From CALAED01 sp036378315 (GTDB lineage: Bacteria > Actinomycetota > Actinomycetes > Streptosporangiales > Streptosporangiaceae): a stretch of 64,000 nt of DNA. A model generated the notes under the pieces. That model was not told where the DNA came from and made no database searches. It saw nothing but the letters and a program-made list of their open reading frames with translations. Location of the stretch: assembly GCA_036378315.1 (NCBI GenBank), contig DASUWU010000074.1, positions 35,909-99,908 of the forward strand, in the 5' to 3' direction. Below are positions 8,349-17,364 of this stretch, piece after piece (the stretch's first letter is position 1; the number at the start of each line of letters is the position of its first letter). The position numbers and the translations under genes are program-made.

Positions 8349-9494
8349 ATGCCAGCGGCGCGCGGGGGGCCGGCGGCCGGCGGCCCGCAGATGCCGCCGT
8401 GGCTGCCGCGGGCCTTCGTGCTCGCGGCGACCGTCGTACTGCTGTTCGGCGCCGGGCTCTGGGTGCTCGCGCGGCTGCGCGTCCTGCTGCTGTTGGTGCT
8501 GGTCTCGCTGTTCCTGGCACTGGCGATCGAGCCGGCGGTCGACCGGCTCGCCGCCCGCGGCTGGCGGCGCGGCCTGGCCACCGGCCTGATGCTCGTGCTC
8601 GTCATCGGGCTCACCCTGGGGTTCGTCGGCGTCCTCGGCTCGCTGCTGGCCAGGCAGGCCACCACCCTGATCAACGGGTTCCCCCACTACGTCGACTCCG
8701 TCATCCGCTGGGTCAACGACACCTTCCACACCCGCATCTCCCAGCGAACGATCATCAACCGGCTGCCCAGCCTGACCTCCCAGTTCGGCCGGAACCTGTC
8801 CGGCCTGGCCGGCAACGCGCTGGGCATCGGCGCCACAGCCGTGGGGGTGCTGTTCCAGTCGCTCGGCGTGGTGCTGTTCACCTTCTACCTGTCCGCCGAC
8901 GGGCCGAACGTGCGCCGCGGGATCTGCGCGCTGCTGCCGCCGCACCGCCAGCGCCACGTCCTGCGCGCCTGGGAGATCGCGATCGACAAGACCGGCGGCT
9001 ACATCTACTCGCGGGCGCTGCTCGCGCTGCTGTCGGGGATCGCGCACTACATCGCGATGCGGGTGCTCGGCGTGCCGTACGCGCTCACCCTGGCGCTGTG
9101 GGTCGGCATCATCTCCCAGTTCATCCCCGCGGTCGGCACCTATCTGGCCGGCGCGGTCCCCGTGCTGGTGGCGCTCGCGGCCAGCCCGGTGACCGCGCTG
9201 TGGCTGCTGCTGTTCATCGTCGCCTACCAGCAACTCGAGAACTACCTGCTCCAGCCGCGGATCACCGCCCAGACCCTCGACATGCACCCGGCGGTGGCCT
9301 TCGGCACCGTCCTCGCCGGCATCGCGATCATCGGCCCGGTCGGCGCGCTGCTCGCGCTGCCCATCACCGCCACCGTCCAGGCCTTCACCAGCACCTTCAT
9401 CCGCCGCTACGACGTCGAGGACCACCCACTCGTCGCGGCCCGGCCGCCCGCCCGGCGCCGGCTGTGGCCGCGCCGGCGCCCGCCGCCGCGGTGA
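8349..9494 (+). CDS. AI-2E family transporter (permease)
   Basis: A 381-residue membrane protein of the AI-2E/PerM family, with two N-terminal membrane helices (about 18-65), a soluble stretch (70-150), and four or more helices to the end. The conserved QQLENYLLQPRI signature is present near residue 297, followed by the hydrophobic segment with GPVGALLALPI. Members move small molecules or ions (AI-2, indole, sodium/proton in some cases); the substrate here is unknown. ATG 8349 lies 6 bases after TAGCTT, a leaderless start. It follows the AAA+ gene with a 75-base gap. Confidence 0.9.
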   Translation: MPAARGGPAAGGPQMPPWLPRAFVLAATVVLLFGAGLWVLARLRVLLLLVLVSLFLALAIEPAVDRLAARGWRRGLATGLMLVLVIGLTLGFVGVLGSLLARQATTLINGFPHYVDSVIRWVNDTFHTRISQRTIINRLPSLTSQFGRNLSGLAGNALGIGATAVGVLFQSLGVVLFTFYLSADGPNVRRGICALLPPHRQRHVLRAWEIAIDKTGGYIYSRALLALLSGIAHYIAMRVLGVPYALTLALWVGIISQFIPAVGTYLAGAVPVLVALAASPVTALWLLLFIVAYQQLENYLLQPRITAQTLDMHPAVAFGTVLAGIAIIGPVGALLALPITATVQAFTSTFIRRYDVEDHPLVAARPPARRRLWPRRRPPPR

Positions 9495-9540
9495 CCCCGG
9501 ACCCGCCGGCCGCGGGCACGCGCCGGCTTGGATGGGAGAC

Positions 9541-10011
9541 ATGACGATTCAAGTGGCCGTCTGCGGGCCGCACGACTGTGACGACGAACTGCGCCGGCTG
9601 GCCGGCGAGACGGGACGGCTGCTCGCCGCCCGCGGCGCCGTGGTGATCTGCGGCGGCTACGGCGGGGTCATGGCGGCAGCCGCGCACGGTGCCGCCGCCG
9701 CCGGCGGCACCGTTGTCGGCATCCTGTCCGGCGCCGACCGCGCGGACGCCAACCCCCACCTGTCCATCGTGATACCCACCGGCCTCGGCCAAGCCCGCAA
9801 CGCCGTCATCGTCAACGCCGGCGACGCCGTCATCGCCGTCGGCGGCTCCTGGGGGACCCTGTCAGAGGTCGCGCTCGCCATGCGTACCGGCCGGGTCCCC
9901 GTCGTCCAGCTCGGCGGCTGGCACATCAGCGACCCCGCCGGGCGGCCGCCGCCCGGCGTGCGGCACGCCCGCACCCCGCACGAGGCCCTGGACCTGACCG
10001 GCCTGTGGTGA
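9541..10011 (+). CDS. LOG/TIGR00725-like Rossmann protein
   Basis: A 156-residue protein of the SLOG superfamily. It shows the nucleotide-binding pattern GGYGGVM at about 38-44 and GQARNAVIVNAGDAVIAVGGSWGTLSEVALA at about 82-112, which correspond to the GG.GGLM and GG.GTLSE elements of LOG/molybdenum-carrier-like proteins. The classical LOG PGGxGTxxE is altered to GGSWGTLSE, so phosphoribohydrolase activity is uncertain. The ATG at 9541 is preferred to the one three codons earlier. It is separated by 46 bases from the permease gene, so co-transcription is possible. Confidence 0.8.
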   Translation: MTIQVAVCGPHDCDDELRRLAGETGRLLAARGAVVICGGYGGVMAAAAHGAAAAGGTVVGILSGADRADANPHLSIVIPTGLGQARNAVIVNAGDAVIAVGGSWGTLSEVALAMRTGRVPVVQLGGWHISDPAGRPPPGVRHARTPHEALDLTGLW

Positions 10012-10072
10012 CCCGCCCGGCGACCGGCCAGCCGCCGCCCGCCGGCCCCGCGGTGACCGTCGCGCCCGTTCC

Positions 10073-10846
10073 TCAGGTCGCGGAGAACCCGCCGTCGACG
10101 AACAGCGCCTGCCCGGTCACGTAGCCCGCCGCCGGCGAGGCGAGGAACACCGCCGCGCCGGCGAAGTCGTCCGGCACGCCGTTGCGGCCCACCATCGTCC
10201 GCGCGGCAAGCGCCTCGACCACACGCTGGTCGGCGGCCACGGCCGCGGTCAACGGCGTGACCACGAAACCGGGGATGATCGCGTTGCAGCACACCCCGCG
10301 CGGCGACCACGCCTCGGCCTGCGACCTGGCCAGCGCGACGACGCCGCCCTTCGACGCGCCGTAACCGCCGCTGTTGTAGAACGCCCGGTAGGCCTGCTGG
10401 GAACCGATGTGGATGATCCGGCCCCAACCGCGTGCCGCCATCCCCGACCCGTACCGCTGCCCGAGCAGGAACGGGGCGTCCAGGTTGACGGCCATCGTGC
10501 GGTCCCACTGCTCGACGGTCAGCTCGCCGAGCGGCGGGCGCAGGTTGACCCCGGCCGAGGTCACGAGGACATCCGGCTCCCCGAACGGTCCGACCGCCTC
10601 CTCCGCCGCCCGCGCCACCTCCGCGCGGTCGGCGAGGTCGGCCCGCACCGCGGCGGCGCGGCAGCCGCCGGCGGTCAGCTCCGCGACCGTCTCGGCCAGC
10701 TCACGTTCCCGGCGGGCGACGAGAACGACCGCGGCGCCGGCACCGCCGAGCGCCCTGGCGATGCCGCGACCGATGCCGGAGCTGCCCCCGGTGACGACGG
10801 CGACCCGGCCGCGCAGCGAAAACAGCCCTTCGAGAAAATCCGACAC
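10073..10846 (-). CDS. Short-chain dehydrogenase/reductase
   Basis: A 257-residue NAD(P)-dependent SDR. The cofactor loop TGGSSGIG is near residue 20, the NAG-like element appears as SAGVN, the catalytic serine as IGSQQ, and YGASK supplies the Tyr/Lys pair. It ends in YVTGQALFVDGGF, the standard family ending. The closest functional groups are sugar-acid or gluconate 5-dehydrogenases, but the substrate cannot be read from sequence. GTG 10846 lies 8 bases after a TACGAT -10 box on the minus strand, a leaderless start; the longer upstream frame is not used. Confidence 0.88.
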   Translation of the reverse strand: MSDFLEGLFSLRGRVAVVTGGSSGIGRGIARALGGAGAAVVLVARRERELAETVAELTAGGCRAAAVRADLADRAEVARAAEEAVGPFGEPDVLVTSAGVNLRPPLGELTVEQWDRTMAVNLDAPFLLGQRYGSGMAARGWGRIIHIGSQQAYRAFYNSGGYGASKGGVVALARSQAEAWSPRGVCCNAIIPGFVVTPLTAAVAADQRVVEALAARTMVGRNGVPDDFAGAAVFLASPAAGYVTGQALFVDGGFSAT

Positions 10847-11101
10847 GTCCGCAGATCGTAGCGCCGCGAGGATCACCCGGCGCCGCCCGGGGGAGCGCCG
10901 GCGTAGCTCACGAAGAAAACCCCATGAACCGCCACCCGCCGCCTCGCGTATCTCCGGACGTCGCCCTGCGCAGGCGACAGGGAGAATACGGTCCGGACGG
11001 CTTCGCGCCGGTCCTGGCTGACGGCCGCGCGAGGCTGTCCGGATCGGCCCCCGCCACCCGCCGGTACGACCCACCCGGCCCGGCAGGGAACAATGGTCCC
11101 C

Positions 11102-11896
11102 ATGGGTGAACGCAAGCCGATCGAGTGCTGGCTGTCCGACATGGACGGTGTGCTCGTCCGCGAGGGCCGACCCGTGCCCGGCGCCGACGAGTTCATCCGC
11201 CGCCTCGCCTCATCCGGCAAACGGTTCCTCGTCCTCACCAACAACTCGATCTACACGCCCCGCGACCTCGCCGCCCGCCTCCGCGCCGCCGGGCTCCAGG
11301 TGCCGGCCGAGGCCATCTGGACCTCCGCGCTGGCCACCGCCCAGTTCCTCGCCGACCAGCGCCCGGAAGGATCGGCGTACGTGATCGGCGAGGCCGGGCT
11401 GACCACCGCGCTGCACCAGATCGGCTACGTGCTCACCGACCTCAGCCCCGACTACGTCGTGCTCGGCGAAACCCGCACCTACAGCTTCTCCCAGATCACC
11501 CAGGCGATCAGGTTGATCGAGAAGGGCGCCCGGTTCATCGCGACCAACCCCGACGCCGTCGGCCCCTCGCACGAGGGGTCGCTGCCCGCCTGCGGCGCCG
11601 TCGCCGCCATGATCACCAAGGCGACGGGGGTCGAGCCGTACTTCATCGGCAAGCCCAACCCGCTGATGATGCGCACCGCGCTGAACACCGTCGCCGGTCA
11701 CAGCGAGACCACCGCGATGATCGGCGACCGCATGGACACCGACATCGTCGCCGGCATGGAAGCCGGACTCTTCACCATCCTGGTCCTGACCGGGATCACC
11801 AAGGAACCCGACATCGACCGGTACTCCTACCGGCCGTCGAAGGTCGTCGGCTCCGTCGCCGAACTCCTCGACATGATCGACCTGATCGACGTCTGA
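11102..11896 (+). CDS. HAD-IIA (NagD-like) phosphatase
   Basis: A 264-residue haloacid dehalogenase of subfamily IIA. Motif I is DMDGV at residues 13-17, motif II TNNS at about 47-50, the motif III lysine is in GKPNP (about 181), and motif IV is GDRMDTDI. Close relatives dephosphorylate nucleotides, 4-nitrophenyl phosphate or sugar phosphates in the cytoplasm; the physiological substrate is not known. The ATG at 11102 follows AACAAT with a short gap, so a leaderless start is likely. The gene stands alone between divergent and convergent neighbours. Confidence 0.9.
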   Translation: MGERKPIECWLSDMDGVLVREGRPVPGADEFIRRLASSGKRFLVLTNNSIYTPRDLAARLRAAGLQVPAEAIWTSALATAQFLADQRPEGSAYVIGEAGLTTALHQIGYVLTDLSPDYVVLGETRTYSFSQITQAIRLIEKGARFIATNPDAVGPSHEGSLPACGAVAAMITKATGVEPYFIGKPNPLMMRTALNTVAGHSETTAMIGDRMDTDIVAGMEAGLFTILVLTGITKEPDIDRYSYRPSKVVGSVAELLDMIDLIDV

Positions 11897-11933
11897 GCCC
11901 GCGAGGTCGTCACCCGGCACCCCACCCGGCACC

Positions 11934-12506
11934 TCACCGCGGATGCGCGCGCAGCCACGCCGCCACCTCGCCGGCGTGCCCGTCCGGCGGGAAGACCGGA
12001 TAGAAGACGTGCTCGATCACGCCGGCGCCGACCACCAAGGTGAGCCGCTTGATCAGCGTCAGCCCGGCGGCCTCGAACGTCGGCAGCTCCAGCGCCCTGG
12101 TCAGCCGCAGCTCGGCGTCCGACAGCAGCGGGAACGGCAGCCCCAGCCGCCGCGCCGCCTCCGCCTGGTAGACCGTGTCCTGCGTGGACACCCCCGCCAC
12201 CGCCGCGCCCAGCGCGCCCAACTCGGCGGAATGATCACGGAACCCGCACGCCTCCGGGGTGCAGCCGCGCGCACCCGGGATCGCGTCCCACCCGTCGGGC
12301 AGCGGCTCGCCCGGACGGCCGGTCCGCGGGTAGGCGTACAGCACCAGCCGCGAGAACGGCTCAGGCACCTCGTCGACCCGCAGCACCCCGCCCCGCGTCG
12401 AGGCCAGCTCCAGGCCGGGCATCGCCCGGCCCGGCAGGTGCGCCGCCGCGCCGTCGTCGGCCGGCACCGGCAGCTCACCCGGCAGGTTCCGCAGGTCGTC
12501 ACGCAT
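11934..12506 (-). CDS. Peroxiredoxin (AhpC/TSA, PrxQ-like)
   Basis: A 190-residue thioredoxin-fold peroxidase. The reactive site is GARGCTPEACGFRD, with two Cys five residues apart (C-x4-C), the PrxQ/BCP arrangement in which peroxidatic and resolving Cys sit on the same helix. It would reduce peroxides in the cytoplasm using a thioredoxin- or mycothiol-type reductant. ATG 12506 follows GAGGA at 8 bases and replaces a longer frame that starts at 12548. The gene is convergent with the NagD-like phosphatase. Confidence 0.87.
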   Translation of the reverse strand: MRDDLRNLPGELPVPADDGAAAHLPGRAMPGLELASTRGGVLRVDEVPEPFSRLVLYAYPRTGRPGEPLPDGWDAIPGARGCTPEACGFRDHSAELGALGAAVAGVSTQDTVYQAEAARRLGLPFPLLSDAELRLTRALELPTFEAAGLTLIKRLTLVVGAGVIEHVFYPVFPPDGHAGEVAAWLRAHPR

Positions 12507-12601
12507 CGGCCCGTCCTCGTCGTCCACCCTGGCGCACGCCACCCGCACCCCGGCGGCTTCAGGTTCCCATCAGTCCCTGTGGTGCTTCGCCAGCCGGGGC
12601 A

Positions 12602-13072
12602 TCAAAGCCGCAGCGGCTTGACCGGGGCGCCGATCAGCGCCGGGTCGGCGCGCCAGTCCACGCCCGGGACGTCGATGTACAGCTCGATCTCGTTGCCGTC
12701 CGGGTCGGCGATGTAGAGGCTGTGGGTGACGGTGTGGTCACTGGCACCCAGGATCGTGGTGCCGGACTCCTCGAGCCTGGACAGCGCCTCGCGCAGCTCG
12801 TCGTCGCTGTCGCCGACCTTCAGCCCGAAGTGGTAGAGGCCGACGCGGCGGCCCTCCGGCTGCGCGGCGGCGTCCTGCCCGACCTCGATGAGCAGCAGCT
12901 CGTGGTGGGTACGCCCGGACGGCGCGGAAAACGCGGCGATCGGGGCCGGCCGCACGCCGTTCCCTTCGCCCGGCAGGATCTGCCGCCAGCCGAGCACATC
13001 CCGGTAGAAACGGGCAGAGCGCTCGATGTCTCGGACGTACAGGACGATGTGCCCGAGTTCCTTGATCTCCAC
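12602..13072 (-). CDS. VOC-family protein (glyoxalase/extradiol dioxygenase fold)
   Basis: A 156-residue vicinal-oxygen-chelate protein in two beta-alpha-beta-beta-beta halves. Putative metal ligands are the His in ELGHIVLYV, the His in GLYHFGLKV and the Glu in DGNEIELYID. Such single-domain proteins act on glyoxal adducts, catechols or antibiotics; no specific substrate can be assigned. The start is a GTG at 13072. Upstream, TTGACG at about 13130-13136 could be the -35 of its promoter. It is immediately upstream of the peroxiredoxin gene (95-base gap) and may be transcribed with it. Confidence 0.85.
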   Translation of the reverse strand: MEIKELGHIVLYVRDIERSARFYRDVLGWRQILPGEGNGVRPAPIAAFSAPSGRTHHELLLIEVGQDAAAQPEGRRVGLYHFGLKVGDSDDELREALSRLEESGTTILGASDHTVTHSLYIADPDGNEIELYIDVPGVDWRADPALIGAPVKPLRL

Positions 13073-13258
13073 GCCGTACGCTCCCTCGCCGCGTCGCGCT
13101 CACCGAACGCCCGCGATGTATTCAAATCGTCAACTAAATCCTATGCCGCTGCCGGCGACCATCAACCCCCCGCCACCGAGCGAGGTCGGGGCAGCCTCAG
13201 GGACCACTCGGGGGAATCCCCGATGGCGGCCCGCCCCGCGGCGCCGCACGCTTGAGAT

Positions 13259-13702
13259 ATGTCGTACACACCTGATGTCCCTGGCCGCAACGACTCGCTG
13301 TGGATCGCGACGGCGGCCGCCACGCAGGGGCCCTGGGGGCTCGCCTTCGCGGGCGGCGCCGTGGTCGGCGGCGCCCAACTGGCCCTGCACGTGCTGGGCG
13401 GGCACCTGACGGTGGCCGGGCCGCTGACCTCCGGCCTCATGGCCTTCTTCCTCATCGGCTCGATCGGCGCGCTGCTCCTCAAGGGACGCGACCGGGCCCG
13501 CGCCTGGGCGCACCGGCATCCGTGGCGGTTCGCCGTCGTACCCGCCATCGGCGCCGGCGCCACCGTGCTGCCGGTCAAGCTCCTGCTCAGCACCGCCGGC
13601 CTGTTCGGCGCGACGTTCGCCGCCATGAGCACCGCCGCGAGCGTCTTCATCATCGTCGGCCTGATCGGCATGGTGGTGGGCGCGGTCCGCCGTGCCGACT
13701 GA
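13259..13702 (+). CDS. Small four-helix membrane protein of unknown function
   Basis: A 147-residue protein with hydrophobic segments at about 25-50, 56-76, 90-112 and 118-142, and a basic loop KGRDRARAWAHRHPWR between the second and third. I do not recognise a family. It lies upstream of the regulated SnoaL-like gene but has its own start right after the divergent VOC promoter region. Confidence 0.7.
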   Translation: MSYTPDVPGRNDSLWIATAAATQGPWGLAFAGGAVVGGAQLALHVLGGHLTVAGPLTSGLMAFFLIGSIGALLLKGRDRARAWAHRHPWRFAVVPAIGAGATVLPVKLLLSTAGLFGATFAAMSTAASVFIIVGLIGMVVGAVRRAD

Positions 13703-13731
13703 CGGCGTCACGCGGAGTCGCAGGGCCCGCA

Positions 13732-13787
13732 TTGACAAACGGAGTGGACACTCCGTACGCTCCTTAACCGAAGTGGAGACTTCGGTT
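13732..13787 (+). promoter_or_regulatory. Promoter with two near-identical palindromic operators
   Basis: TTGACA (13732-13737) and TACGCT (13756-13761) are separated by 18 bases. A palindrome fills the spacer: ACGGAGT-GGAC-ACTCCGT (13739-13756). A second, AACCGAAGT-GGAG-ACTTCGGTT (13766-13787), covers the expected start point. Both share the core CGRAGTGGASACTYCG, 27 bases apart, so one dimeric repressor, TetR-like by symmetry and size, should bind both. They precede the SnoaL-like gene. Confidence 0.75.
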
Positions 13788-13838
13788 ATTGGCGGGGGCG
13801 GTGCGGTTCTCCCGGGCCGCCAACCAGGGGAGCGTCCC

Positions 13839-14297
13839 ATGGCAGAGCTCGCATCGGATCCTCGGCAGGACGCGGCCGGCCCGCGCGAGGTGTTCGAGCG
13901 CCTCATCGGCGGGATCAACGGCAGGCAATGGGACCGGCTCGCCGACCTGTACGCCGAGGACGCGGTCGTGGAACATCCCTTCGCGCTGCCGCGACCCGCG
14001 CGCCTGGACGGGCGGCAGGCCATCCGGCGGCACTTCGCCGCCGGATCGCGGCTGCCGCTGGAGTTGCGGGCCCGCGACATCGTCGTCCACGAGACCACCG
14101 ACCCGGAGGTCATCATCGGGGAGTACGTCTACGACGGCCTGGTCACCACCACCGGCCGCACCTTCACCATCTCCAACGTCCAGGTGATGCGCGTCAGGGG
14201 CGGGCTGATCGTGACCTCACGCGACTACCACAACCACGCGGCGCTCGCCGAGCTGGCGGCCGGGCTCACCGCGCCAGGCGGGCGGCCCGGCCCATGA
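13839..14297 (+). CDS. SnoaL-like / NTF2-fold protein
   Basis: A 152-residue protein of the NTF2 superfamily: FERLIGGINGRQWDRLADLYAEDAVVEHPFA followed by GRQAIRRHF and a C-terminal beta-sheet ending SRDYHNH. The pattern matches SnoaL-like polyketide cyclase or ketosteroid-isomerase-like proteins that bind small hydrophobic molecules; the enzymatic role is unknown. The ATG follows GGGGAG. It is controlled by the promoter at 13732-13787, so it is probably induced by a small molecule. Its end overlaps the convergent sigma-factor gene by 32 bases. Confidence 0.85.
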   Translation: MAELASDPRQDAAGPREVFERLIGGINGRQWDRLADLYAEDAVVEHPFALPRPARLDGRQAIRRHFAAGSRLPLELRARDIVVHETTDPEVIIGEYVYDGLVTTTGRTFTISNVQVMRVRGGLIVTSRDYHNHAALAELAAGLTAPGGRPGP

Positions 14298-15558
14298 GGT
14301 AACGCTGCTCGGGCAGGCTCGTCGTCCGCCGCGCCGCCAGCGTGTAGCAGTCGCGCGCCGCGTCCGCGTCACCCGCCATCTCCAGCAGGTGCCCGCGCAC
14401 CGCGGCCAGCCGATGATGGCTCGCCACCCGGTCGTCGGCGTCCAACGCCGCCAGCAGGTCCAGACCCGCCCGCGGTCCCCGCACCATCGCCAGCGCCACG
14501 GCCCGGTTGAGCGTCACCATCGGGTTGTCGGAGATGCGCTCGAGCAGCTCGAACAGCGCCAGGATCTGCGGCCAGTCGGTGTCCTCCGCCCGCGCCGCCT
14601 CATCGTGCACCGCGGCGATCGCCGCCTGCACCTGGTACGGGCCGAGCGGCGCCCGCGCCAGCGTCTCGGTGATGAGCGCGACGCCCTCGGCGATGGCCTT
14701 CCGGTCCCACCGGCCCCTGTCCTGCTCGGCCAGCGGGATCAGCGACCCGTCAGGCCCGGTACGCGCGTCGCGGCGCGCGTCGGTGAGCAGCATCAACGCC
14801 AGCAGCCCGGCCACCTCGCCGTCATCGGGCAGCAGCCGGCGCAGCGCCCTGGCCAGCCGGATCGCCTCCCCGGTCAACTCCGCGCGATGCAGGTCGGGAC
14901 CCGACGTGGTCGTGTACCCCTCGTTGAAGATCAGATAAAGCACGTGCAGGACGACGCGCAACCGGCCGGCCCGCTCCGGCTCCGGCGGCAGCGCGAACCC
15001 GACTCCGCTGGCCTTGATGCGCTGCTTGGCCCGGCTGATCCGCTGCGCCATCGTCGCCTCAGGCACCATGAACGCCCGGGCGATCTGCGCGGTCGTGAGC
15101 CCGCCGACCGCCCGCAACGTCAACGCCACCTGCGACGCCGGCGACAGCTCCGGGTGGCAGCACAAGAACAGCAACGTCAACGTGTCGTCCTGGTCCGGCG
15201 GCCGCTCGCCCTCGGGGCCCGGCGCGAAGAACTCCTCCTGCGGGGTACGCGCCGCCACCGTCTCCTCCCGGCGGCGGCGCGCCGCGTCGCTGCGCCACTG
15301 GTCCGTCAGCCGCCGCGACGCGACCGTGATCAGCCACCCCCGGGGGCTGCCAGGAACCCCCTGGGCCGGCCACTGCACCGCCGCCTCGAGCAGCGCCTCC
15401 TGGACCGCGTCCTCGCACTCGTCGAAATGCCCGTACCGGCGGACCAGCGCGCCGATGACCCGCGGCGCCAGCTCGCGCAGCAAGTCCTCGACGCCGGCGC
15501 CGACGGTCATCCGCGCCCCCGCACCGGCATCCGGGCACGGCGCGGCCGCCGCCGGCAT
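14266..15558 (-). CDS. ECF42-type RNA polymerase sigma factor
   Basis: A 430-residue sigma factor, longer than an ordinary ECF. Region 2 is at about 25-95 (HFDECEDAVQEALLEA), region 4 at about 130-185 (LTLRAVGGLTTAQIARAFMVPEATMAQRISRAKQRI), and a long helical C-terminal extension (DUF6596/TPR-like) fills the rest. This architecture, together with the DGPF protein located 3 bases upstream, is the ECF42 hallmark. In that group the extension takes the place of an anti-sigma factor. It lies downstream of the partner gene in the same operon. Confidence 0.93.
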   Translation of the reverse strand: MPAAAAPCPDAGAGARMTVGAGVEDLLRELAPRVIGALVRRYGHFDECEDAVQEALLEAAVQWPAQGVPGSPRGWLITVASRRLTDQWRSDAARRRREETVAARTPQEEFFAPGPEGERPPDQDDTLTLLFLCCHPELSPASQVALTLRAVGGLTTAQIARAFMVPEATMAQRISRAKQRIKASGVGFALPPEPERAGRLRVVLHVLYLIFNEGYTTTSGPDLHRAELTGEAIRLARALRRLLPDDGEVAGLLALMLLTDARRDARTGPDGSLIPLAEQDRGRWDRKAIAEGVALITETLARAPLGPYQVQAAIAAVHDEAARAEDTDWPQILALFELLERISDNPMVTLNRAVALAMVRGPRAGLDLLAALDADDRVASHHRLAAVRGHLLEMAGDADAARDCYTLAARRTTSLPEQRYLMGRAARLAR

Positions 15559-15561
15559 GCC

Positions 15562-15921
15562 TCACACCTCATCGGCGGACCCGTTCATCAGCGGCCGCAG
15601 CTCCACACCCATGAACCGGGCGTCCGGCCAGCGCGCCGCGATCTCCAGCGCCCGCTCGAGGCTGTCGCACTCCAGCAGGCAGTAGCCCGCCAGATGCTCC
15701 TTCGCCTCCACGAACGGGCCGTCGGTCACCACCGGCACCCCATCGCGGATCCGGACGGTCTTGGCGTTCACCGGGTCGGCCAGCGCCTCCCCGCCCAGCC
15801 ATTCCCCGGACTCGGTGAGCTCGGCCATCAGGCCGTCCACCTCGGCCATCACAGCGTCGAGGTCCTCGCCGAGCGCCTGGACGGTCTCGGGGTTGCTGTA
15901 GATCATCAACATGTATTTCAT
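15562..15921 (-). CDS. DGPF/YCII-domain protein, ECF42 partner
   Basis: A 119-residue YCII-related protein with the DGPF motif (VVTDGPFVEAKEHLAGYCLLE at about 64-84), an alpha-beta fold found beside ECF42 sigma genes. DGPF proteins are the usual target or partner of these sigma factors; their biochemical role is unsettled. The ATG at 15921 is followed by the family-typical KYMLMIYSNPE. It ends three bases before the sigma-factor start, so both are translated from one message. Confidence 0.92.
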   Translation of the reverse strand: MKYMLMIYSNPETVQALGEDLDAVMAEVDGLMAELTESGEWLGGEALADPVNAKTVRIRDGVPVVTDGPFVEAKEHLAGYCLLECDSLERALEIAARWPDARFMGVELRPLMNGSADEV

Positions 15922-16036
15922 CGTCCGCTCCTCACCCGCCGGCGCCCCCTCCGGGCGCCTTCACCAAGGAGTCGGAGCGGCCACGGCGTTCTCTACATCC
16001 ACCCCCAACCCTTCCATCCCCGCACGCCGCCGGCCG

Positions 16037-17272
16037 TCAGGAGCGGACGACCTGATCGAGTGGGGTCGCGGGGTCGGCGAGTTTGTCGCGGTCGACGGGG
16101 GCCGCGGAGCGGATGAGCTCACCCAGCCGGTCGGTGACGTCCCAGACGTTCACGTTCATCGCGGCGATGACCGTGTCGTGGCCGTTGTGGCGGTGGAGCC
16201 AGAAGGCGATGAACTCCCGGCCGGCCACGTCGCCCCGGACGAGGACGTCGTCGTTCAGGCCGGGCGGGACGTAGCCGGTGTACTCCATGCCCAGGTCGTA
16301 CTGGTCGGTGTAGAAGTAGGGCAGCCGGTCGTACACGGCGGGCCGGTCGAGCATGCCGCGAGCCGCGACGGCGGGCTGGTTGAGGGCGTTGGCCCAGTGC
16401 TCGACGCGCAGATGCCTGCCCAGGTGGGGGTGGTAGGCGCTGGCGACGTCCCCAGCGGCGAAGATGTCGGGATCGCTCGTGCGCAGGCCGGCCGTGGTCT
16501 CGATGCCGTTGCCGACGGTCAGTCCGGCCGCGGCGGCCAGGCCGGTGTTGGGAATGGCGCCGATGCCGGCCACGACGGCGTCGGCGTCGACGTGGGTGCC
16601 GTCCTCCAGCCGCACGCCGGTCGCGGTGACCTCGGCGAGGCGTGCGCCCAGCCGCAGATCGACGCCGTGATCGCGGTGCAGGTCGGCGAAGACGGCACCC
16701 ATCGTCGGGCCGAGAGAGCCCGCCAGCGGCTGCGGCTGAGCCTCGATCACGGTGACCTCGACATCGGCGGCGCGGGCCGCGGCCGCGGTTTCCAGGCCGA
16801 TCCAGCCGCCGCCGATGACGACGATCCGGCCGGCGCCGGCCAGCGTTTCGCGCAGGAGATCGCTGTCGTCGACGGTCCGCAGGTACCGCACGGTGTCGCG
16901 GTCATGCCCGGGGACCGTCAACCGGCGCGGGGCGGCGCCGGTGCACAACAGCAGCTTGTCGTAGGTGACCGCGGCGCCGTCGGACAGGCTGACCCGGCGA
17001 GCGGCCCGGTCGATGCCGGTGACCGCGATGCCGCGGCGCAGGTCGATCTCCTGATCGCGGTACCAGGCCGCGTCATGCACAAAGATCTTGTCGCGTTCCG
17101 ACGTGCCCTGCAGATAGTCCTTCGACAGCGGAGGCCGCTCATAGGGCAGGTGCGGTTCCTCGCCGATCACGACGATCCGGCCGTCGAAACCCTCGGTGCG
17201 CAGCGCCTCGGCGGCCTTGGCCCCGGCCAGGCCCCCTCCGGCGACAACAAACGTGGCGGATGCCGACATCAT
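16037..17272 (-). CDS. FAD-dependent ferredoxin-reductase-like oxidoreductase
   Basis: A 411-residue pyridine nucleotide-disulfide-type flavoprotein. It has an FAD loop GGGLAGAKAAEALR near residue 11, the PPLSKDYL element, an NAD(P)H loop GGGWIGLETAAAAR near 150, and DIFAAGDVA for the second FAD contact. The C-terminal reductase domain matches BphA4/ThcD-type partners of [2Fe-2S] ferredoxins. It would pass electrons from NADH to a ferredoxin. The start ATG at 17272 follows GGGAG. It is the last gene of the DoxX-FolE operon; a short tandem repeat lies in the gap before it. Confidence 0.9.
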   Translation of the reverse strand: MMSASATFVVAGGGLAGAKAAEALRTEGFDGRIVVIGEEPHLPYERPPLSKDYLQGTSERDKIFVHDAAWYRDQEIDLRRGIAVTGIDRAARRVSLSDGAAVTYDKLLLCTGAAPRRLTVPGHDRDTVRYLRTVDDSDLLRETLAGAGRIVVIGGGWIGLETAAAARAADVEVTVIEAQPQPLAGSLGPTMGAVFADLHRDHGVDLRLGARLAEVTATGVRLEDGTHVDADAVVAGIGAIPNTGLAAAAGLTVGNGIETTAGLRTSDPDIFAAGDVASAYHPHLGRHLRVEHWANALNQPAVAARGMLDRPAVYDRLPYFYTDQYDLGMEYTGYVPPGLNDDVLVRGDVAGREFIAFWLHRHNGHDTVIAAMNVNVWDVTDRLGELIRSAAPVDRDKLADPATPLDQVVRS

Positions 17273-17303
17273 GGTTCTCCCGTCGACTCGGTAAGACGTA
17301 CTG

Positions 17304-17346
17304 GTGGACTGTGTGGACTGTGTGGACTGCCTGGTGGGTGGACTGT
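17304..17346. repeat. 9-base tandem repeat between folE and the flavoprotein gene
   Basis: Three adjacent copies of GTGGACTGT (last base C in copy 3) run from 17304 to 17330, and a fourth copy stands at 17338-17346. They lie in the 92-base gap upstream of the flavoprotein start. Confidence 0.85.
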
Positions 17347-17364
17347 GTTCCGACCGGGCGCCGA

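Noticed and set aside
4854..9542. A 1562-codon open frame on the minus strand
   Set aside because: It is the shadow of the AAA+ and AI-2E genes; the composition is Gly/Arg/Asp-rich and it has no domain.
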